Below are positions 58,229 through 64,000 of a stretch of DNA of 64,000 nt, piece by piece; the first letter of the stretch is position 1; each line of letters starts with the position of its first letter. Source of the stretch: Quercus robur. Taxonomy: Eukaryota > Streptophyta > Magnoliopsida > Fagales > Fagaceae. The notes beneath the pieces are model-generated. The model worked only from the letters and a program-made list of their open reading frames with translations, was not told the origin of the DNA and did no database searches. The DNA lies in the NCBI RefSeq assembly GCF_932294415.1, contig NC_065538.1, positions 41,422,843 to 41,486,842 of the forward strand, read 5' to 3'. A program made the position numbers and the translations under genes.

Positions 58229-58920
58229 ATGAGGGTCCTAAGTTGGAATTGTAGAGAGTTGGGCACCCCCTCTACAGTTCTGCAATGTCAAAAAAAGGCC
58301 AGGGAGTATAAGCCTAATATTATGTTTTTAATGGAAACAAAATTAGCAAAAGACAAAGGAGCCGCAATTTTGGAGAAATGTGGTTTTTGGCATGGCTGGG
58401 AGGTTCCTCGAGAAGGCATAAGTGGTGGTCTGCTGCTAGGATGGGTGGGGAATCTAAGCTTAAGCATTTTGTACAACTCAAAACATCTCCTGCATGCTGA
58501 TCTCAATGACAAGAAAGGTACCCCTTTATCCGTTTCTTTTGTATATGGACATCCAAATCATACTAAAAGAGAGGAAGTGTGGACTGAATTAAGGAATATT
58601 AGGAATTTAGTTCACAAACACTGGGTATGTATAGGGGATTTCAACCAAATCTTATCTCAAGAAGATAAATTTGGTTTTAGTTACAGGAAAATAGAAGGTG
58701 CAGAGGTGTTTAGACAAACTCTGTTTGATTTGGGTCTTTGTGATCTCCAAGCAAAAGGGCAACACTTTACTTGGATGAATGGTCATGGAGAAGAATCTTT
58801 TGTCATGGACAGACTAGATAGAGCCTTTGCCATAGTGGATTGGATCACTTCAAATCCATAATATGCTCGAAGGAACCTTCCTATCCTAAGATCTGATCAT
58901 GGTCATATTATCCAAGATTT
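58229..58920 (+). pseudogene. LINE ORF2 endonuclease domain (exo_endo_phos family), broken
   Basis: Starts MRVLSWNCRELG, the usual beginning of plant LINE ORF2. Endonuclease motifs appear in order: WNCR, LMETK (metal-binding Glu), GDFNQIL (catalytic Asp/Asn), DRLDRAF and, after an in-frame TAA at 58859-58861, LRSDHGHI (catalytic His). APE-type endonucleases nick the target to prime reverse transcription. The single stop between DRLDRAF and the SDH motif inactivates the domain. Confidence 0.9.
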
Positions 58921-61275
58921 TGAGTTTCAACAACCCTTTAGGAAAAGACCCTTCAGATTTGAAAAAATCTGGTTAACTTATGATGGCTATAAAACTCTGA
59001 TTCAGAATGCTTGGAGTGTTTACTCTCAGGGATCTAGAGCTTTTCAGCTTCAACAGAAGCTAAAAAAATGTTAGGAAGGAGCTTCATGGTTGGAATAAAA
59101 ATGTATTTGGAAAGGTGGACAAGGAGATAAGAGAAAAACAGAAGACTTTGCAAGATTTACAAGACTCAATCAAGTCTATATAAGATATTAGAATGGAGAG
59201 AGAGCTTAAGGAGAATATTGAAAATCTGATGGAAAAGGAAGAATTTATGTGAGCTCAAAAGGCTAGAAGTACTTGGATTATCCAGGGTGACAAAAATACA
59301 AAATTCTTCCAAACTCTAGTCAAACAAAGGAGAGCTAAGAATAGGATTTTGCAAATTAGGACAGCTGATGGGAGCATATTAGAAGAGTTAGGAGATATTG
59401 AGTACTACATACTAAAGCATTTCAAAAATCAATATAGTGAAACAAGTACAAAATCAGTACAAGATCTAATGAAAGAATTGGAAAGCCTTGAAATTCCTAA
59501 GCTTGATTATGCCCAGAGAATTGATCTAGATAGGCTAGTGTCTAATGAGGAGATTGAAATGGCAGTTTTCCATCTAGGGCCCCAAAAATCCCTTGGTCCA
59601 GATGGGATACTAGTCTTTTTCTATCAAGAATTATAGAGCATAGTATGGGCCAAATATCTTTAACTATGTCCATGCCTTTTTCCACTTAGGTACAGTTCTA
59701 AAATCTCTCAATCAGACATATATTGCTCTTATTCCTAAAACCAAAACCCTAGAAGAGGTAGCTCACTTTAGGCCCATCAGTCTTTGTAATGTCACCTACA
59801 AAATCATCTCAAAAATTTTGTTATCTAAGCTTAAACCCTTTATGGATACTCTTAGTACTCCTTACCAAAATGCTTTTATTGAAGGTAGGAACATTATAGA
59901 CAACATTCTCTTGGCACATGAGATTTTTGATATGCTAGGGAAAAAGAAGCATCATAAGATAGGATATGGTGCTTTGAAAATTGACATGTCTAAGGCTTAT
60001 GATAGAGTCAACTGGAACTTTCTTAAGGCTGTTCTCCTTTCCATGAATTTTAGTGACAAATGGATTGATTGGATTATGGAATGTGTGACTTCTGTTCAAT
60101 ATTCTTTGCTTATCAATGGTAGCCCAACTAAAGCTTTCTTTTCTTCTAGAGGTCTTAGACAAGGAAACCTTATCTCTCCTTATCTTTTTCTTTTCTATGC
60201 TAATATCTTATCCATTGCCCTCTCTAAGGATGAGAATCAAAAAAAGATCAAAGGAATCATAGTAGGCAAAAATGACATACCCTTCACCTACCTACTCTTT
60301 ATTGACGATTCTTTCTTTTTCTTCAAAATTGACAAGACAACCCCAACTAACCTAAAGGATACTATTCTTTGGTATTGTGCAGTGTCTGGTCAGTGCATCA
60401 ATTTTAGTAAACCTGACTTGTTTTGTTCACCTAACACTCCTCAGGAGGATAAGGAGCCCCTTGCTCTCTCTCTTCAAGTTAACCTTATTCTTAAACCCAG
60501 CAAGTATTTAGGGATAAACTTCAAACTAAGGGGTAAGAGGGTAGCTGATTTTTAGGATATCATAGATAAAGTTCAAGGAAAGCTTCAAGGTTGGAAGGCC
60601 AAACTCTTATCTCAGGCTAGTAGGACTACTTTGATAGTTTATGTGCTTCAAGCAATGCCTTTGTACATTTTTTCTTGTTTCAATGTTCTTGAAGCAACAT
60701 GTAACAAGCTTAATGCTATAGCTAGATCTTTTTGGTGGGGACATGAGGTTGGAAGTAGAAAACTTCACTTGATCAAGTGGGACACCATTTGCCAACCAAG
60801 AAACATAGAGGGACTAGGTCTGAAAAATTTTAAAATCATCAACCAAGCTTTGTTAGCTAAGCAATATTGGAGATTACAACAATCCCCAAATTCCCTTCTC
60901 GCTAAAACATACAAAGCTAAATATTTCCCTAGGACCACCCTAAAAGATCATAAGACTAAACCTCATCACTCATGGATCTGGAGAAATATGGCTAATCCAA
61001 GTCTAGCCTCCTTGAAAGAGGGTCATTGGGTGATTGGGGATGGTCATCAAATTCCCCTCACTCACCTAGACTGGTTTAAATGCTCAAATCATAATCTAAT
61101 AAGAAACAACCTTCTTGGAGGTACAGTTGCAGATCTCATTAATCAGAACAAAAGAACTTGGAATCATACTTTAATTAGGAAATTATACCAGCCTCACATT
61201 AGTAAGGAAATCATGCAGCTTCATATTCCTAGAACCTTGGGCCTGGAAGACAAGCTCTTATGGAGACACTTTTAA
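58921..61275 (+). pseudogene. LINE ORF2 reverse transcriptase region, broken into pieces
   Basis: Non-LTR RT blocks follow in order across several frames and stops. GPDGILVFFYQ lies near 59600, HFRPISLCNVTYK near 59770, then IEGRNIIDNILLAHE, KIDMSKAYDRVNW (catalytic Asp) and GLRQGNLISPYLF. The active-site motif reads FIDD, where plant LINEs usually have FADD, near 60302. Uninterrupted pieces are 59349-59636, 59818-60555 and 60631-61275. At least six stops or frameshifts rule out function. The part after 60631 corresponds to the thumb and connection region. Confidence 0.9.
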
Positions 61276-61379
61276 CTCATGAGAATATAAGGTCAGCAAA
61301 GCTTAGTCAATGATTCATCAAAAACATTACTCTTCAATGGGGCAAGAAGAAAGAAGACATGTATTACCCCATATAGTGT

Positions 61380-62323
61380 GGAAGCTTCTCTGAAAGTAGA
61401 ACTCCCCTATAAAATTTTGACCTTTATTTGGAAAAATCTTGCATGGGAGCCTTCCTATTTTTGAGACTCTAAATAAGAGAGGTATAAGAACCACTAACCT
61501 TTGCCTTATGTGTAATGAGGAGGAAGAATCAATAGACCATCTGTTCTTGTACTGCCCTTTTGCAAGAGGTATCTGGCATGGCTCCAATCTAGAAGTCAGA
61601 ACCTTAAATTTAATCCATAACTTAGTTGATTTCTAGTTGTCATCTTCCATTCCACATAATGTCAACAGGGACAAGGATAGAATGTTTTTCCTTCAATCCC
61701 TCTTCACTATACTATGGGCTATCTGGAACCAGTGAAACAAGGTTCTTCATCAAGGTAAATTGCCAAACCCAATGGAAGTTATGCTAATAGCTCAATCTCT
61801 TGCTTACAGGTATAGGGAAGCATTCCAAAAAGATCAACCTTAGCATCCTAAATTTTCAAATCATCCTCACTAGACACCTACTAACTAGGGATGGCAAGTC
61901 ATCATCAAGGTAGCAGCTTTCAGAAATAGGAAAACTAAAAGGAGTGGTTGGGCTTATGCAGTGATAACAATGGATGGTGCTGTTATTCTTAAGGGTGGGG
62001 AGAGCAATGGAACGAAATCATCTTCTCAGTCATTTCAGGAAGTTGTGAAGGAGGCTATTTTCAAGTCCAAGGAGCTAGGATTCTCAAAAATGTTAATTCT
62101 CTGCAACACCAAGAGGCTTGTGCAAATTTGCAATCAAAGGAGAAACCCAACTTGGCTTGAGCAGATCATCATCTCAGATTTGGTCCATCTTCAGCAACAG
62201 GGCCTGATCATTACTTCCCTTTTTGTTCCTAAGGAAGTTATTGCAGATATTTTGTATTTGGCCCATATCACTACTTGTTTCCCAGTCCATTACTGTAGGC
62301 TAAGGCCAGACTTATCTTTATAG
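61380..62323 (+). pseudogene. LINE ORF2 zf-RVT and RNase H (RVT_3-type) remnants
   Basis: A zf-RVT-like cysteine/histidine segment (CLMCNEEEESIDHLF followed by YCPF) lies near 61500-61570. After stops, an RNase H-like segment runs from about 61950 to a stop at 62323, with GWAYAVITMDGAV, EAIFKSKELGF and a late HITTCFP region. The first catalytic Asp position of RNase H is not clear. The 3' UTR and A-rich tail follow. Confidence 0.75.
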
Positions 62324-62416
62324 ACTTTGTCTTAACTACTTTTCACTTAATGAATGAATGATGATTATTTGGTATCCAAAAAAAAGAAAAGAAAAAAAAA
62401 AAAACCATTTGTGATC

Positions 62417-62696
62417 TAACATTACATATTCCTCTCTCTCTCTGTCAAATGACATCATGTCAGAAAATCTTATTGATGTCATTGCCACTGCCACGCATTC
62501 ATCCACGCCCTCTAGCACTTCAAACACTATCACCTATCATCATTTTAAAATAACCTCACATCTAGATCGAGATAAAATCAAAATTATCCAAAAACTTAAG
62601 GGTGAAATTTAGTCTAAAAATTATAGTATGTCATTGCTTGGCAAATTTGTAAAATAATATCATTGTGTAATGTCATCAACTCTACTTATTCTTCCT
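62417..62696. other. Short flank between the LINE and the right-edge LTR-like region
   Basis: Original target flank of the LINE. It is AT-rich apart from a CT tract near 62434-62443, and has no gene. Confidence 0.5.
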
Positions 62697-64000
62697 TGTT
62701 AAGGTAAAAAAAATCATGACACTCAAGCCCAAGGAAATAACACAATGGGCCAACCTCATGACAAGTAATCATAAAAGGGATGAATTCACCACAAAGAAAA
62801 GGGATGGTAAGCCCAAAAGTTTTGAAGCCCAAAAATCCACAGAAGGAAAAGACTTAGCCTTTCAAGATCAGGGAGTTGAGGAGAGTCCAGCATAAAGAGC
62901 TGGGCCGGGATCCCCAGGGGCTACCAAAGGCTCGGGATCCCTGGGACGCACAGCACAGCTGAGGTAGGATGGAGACAACTCGGAAGGGGTACCATGAAAT
63001 ACAAGAAACGAAGAACATATGTGTCCTTCTTAAGCACCCAGTGGTGTAGAAAAGAACCAGAAAGCTTGGAGAGTAACAATTCATGAATAAAAAAGCTGGT
63101 ACCTTGGGAAACCCAGAATGAAGAACTATAAGGGGAAGTGCCTGAGAAAACCTTCAACCTAGTAGAAAAGGATTCTGATTACTTGGGGAAAATGACAAGA
63201 AAAGGGACAGCCAAAAGCTGAAAAGGTAAAAAGCCAAAAGTTGAGGTCAGCTACCTAAGGGTGCCTCGGAATGGAAAGTCAGCAAGGGACTTTCAGGGAG
63301 ACAACACCAAAAGGAGAAAATTATGAGGAATAAGGAAAAGACCAGCCCTCTGAGTGACTGGCACAGCATGAGCTCTGGTGCCTAGGGGAGCAAAAGAGAG
63401 AAGTTAGTGGTACTTCGGAACCTTACCAGGACATTATAAAAGGGGAAGGTAACCAACATTGAAGTGGGCAATCAGGCATGCAGTGAACCATAACATAATC
63501 ATTGAGAAAACTCTGTCCAAACTTAGAGAAAGTAGTAAAAAGAGAGAAATACTCCCGGTATCTCAATACAACCACTATAGAACATACTCGGATTCAAAGA
63601 TTCAAACTTTGCAAGTCTTGGAGGCTTGAATAGCCATCTAAGTCTGTAACTTTTGAGCTTATTTGGAGCTTGTAACACGTCTTAGTGAGTGCATTGTAAT
63701 CCATAATTAAGAAAATAATCAAATAATTTCATATTGACCTAGGGATTTCTAACAGTTATTGTGTATTTCTTTTTCCTTGTTACATTGTTTTCCTTTTGCT
63801 GTATTCTTGCTGTTATATATATATATTCTTGCTTGCCAGTGCATACTCGTTGTAGGACCTTTGTCCTGTGCACCACTTGGTTTGTAAACAACCTATTTAG
63901 CTGCGATGAACTAAGCCCAATCCACCAAAACACAAGTATTTGGCCCGGGATCCTTGGACCTGGGAACTAAGAAAAAAGGCACCTACACACTCCTTTATTT
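62697..64000 (+). mobile_element. Probable LTR or LTR-retrotransposon end at the right window edge
   Basis: The composition changes at about 62697, where TGTTAAGG begins. The following 750 bases have little coding character and include a near-palindromic GGGATCCC pair (GGGATCCCC at 62909, GGGATCCCT at 62935). A TATA-like CATTATAAAAGGGG lies at 63433-63446, and a T-rich U5-like part near 63760-63820. This fits an LTR with a promoter in + orientation. A matching end and target-site duplication were not found inside the window, so the call is tentative. Confidence 0.4.

Larger units (their letters stand above)
56480..62403 (+). mobile_element. Decayed L1-type LINE with inverted 5' segment and 13-bp target-site duplication
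   Basis: The element is bounded by the direct repeat ACCATTTGTGATC at 56467-56479 and 62404-62416. It ends in an A-rich tail from about 62378. In order it contains an inverted ORF1 part (minus strand, 56480-57226), forward ORF1-like sequence (about 57480-58200), then ORF2 with endonuclease, reverse transcriptase, zf-RVT and RNase H parts. Many in-frame stops and frameshifts show it is dead. The ORF1 part faces the opposite way to the rest while one duplication encloses both, which is the structure left by twin priming. Confidence 0.9.

Overview
The window is plant nuclear DNA, from a woody dicot as far as I can judge. It is AT-rich, the genes carry many short phase-consistent GT-AG introns, and gene islands are separated by retrotransposon LTRs, a LINE, SINE-like and MITE-like insertions and many microsatellites. 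I cannot name the species. A Fagales-like tree would fit, but that is only an impression.

Left part (1-22,700). A truncated, inverted LTR lies at the left edge. An intronless two-domain dimeric alpha/beta-barrel (Dabb) gene follows on the + strand (3120-3815). Two minus-strand genes come next: a four-exon LSD1-type zinc-finger gene like LOL2 (4937-9544), and a complete 25-exon gene for the second-largest subunit of RNA polymerase II, NRPB2 (13623-22678). I assembled every exon of both and all phases close (135 and 1191 residues). Intron 1 of NRPB2 holds a same-strand tRNA-Val(UAC) gene. From memory, LOL2 and NRPB2 are also neighbours on Arabidopsis chromosome 4, so the pair may be a conserved block.

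Middle (22,700-45,600). This is mostly repeats. There are two solo LTRs of one family (24551-25588 and 42958-43934) and one of another (35127-35936), each with a perfect 5-bp target-site duplication. There is also a 344-bp inverted-repeat pair around the first solo LTR, tandem duplications (about 338 bp and 265 bp), and a 107-bp tandem array that the second solo LTR interrupts. The genes here are an orphan last exon of an anthranilate synthase beta subunit (33566-33676) and a complete three-exon CASP-like membrane protein gene (37832-38678).

Right part (45,600-64,000). A seven-exon histidine-phosphatase (phosphoglycerate-mutase-like) gene on + (45665-49898) converges on an eight-exon CMP-KDO synthetase gene on minus (51365-55628). 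The first intron of the phosphatase gene carries a foldback insertion with an snRNA-type USE/TATA promoter arrangement, and a 53-bp tandem duplication that copies its splice acceptor. Next comes a decayed non-LTR retrotransposon (56480-62403) bounded by a 13-bp target-site duplication. Its ORF1 segment is inverted relative to the endonuclease/RT/RNase H segment, the structure expected from twin priming. The right edge looks like part of another LTR.

The genes are unrelated housekeeping or developmental loci (transcription, cell-wall rhamnogalacturonan II, membrane scaffold, stress response), not a pathway cluster. I found no clearly new multi-gene system. The most unusual structures are the twin-primed LINE, the solo LTR inside a tandem array, the intronic USE/TATA foldback and the tRNA nested in NRPB2.
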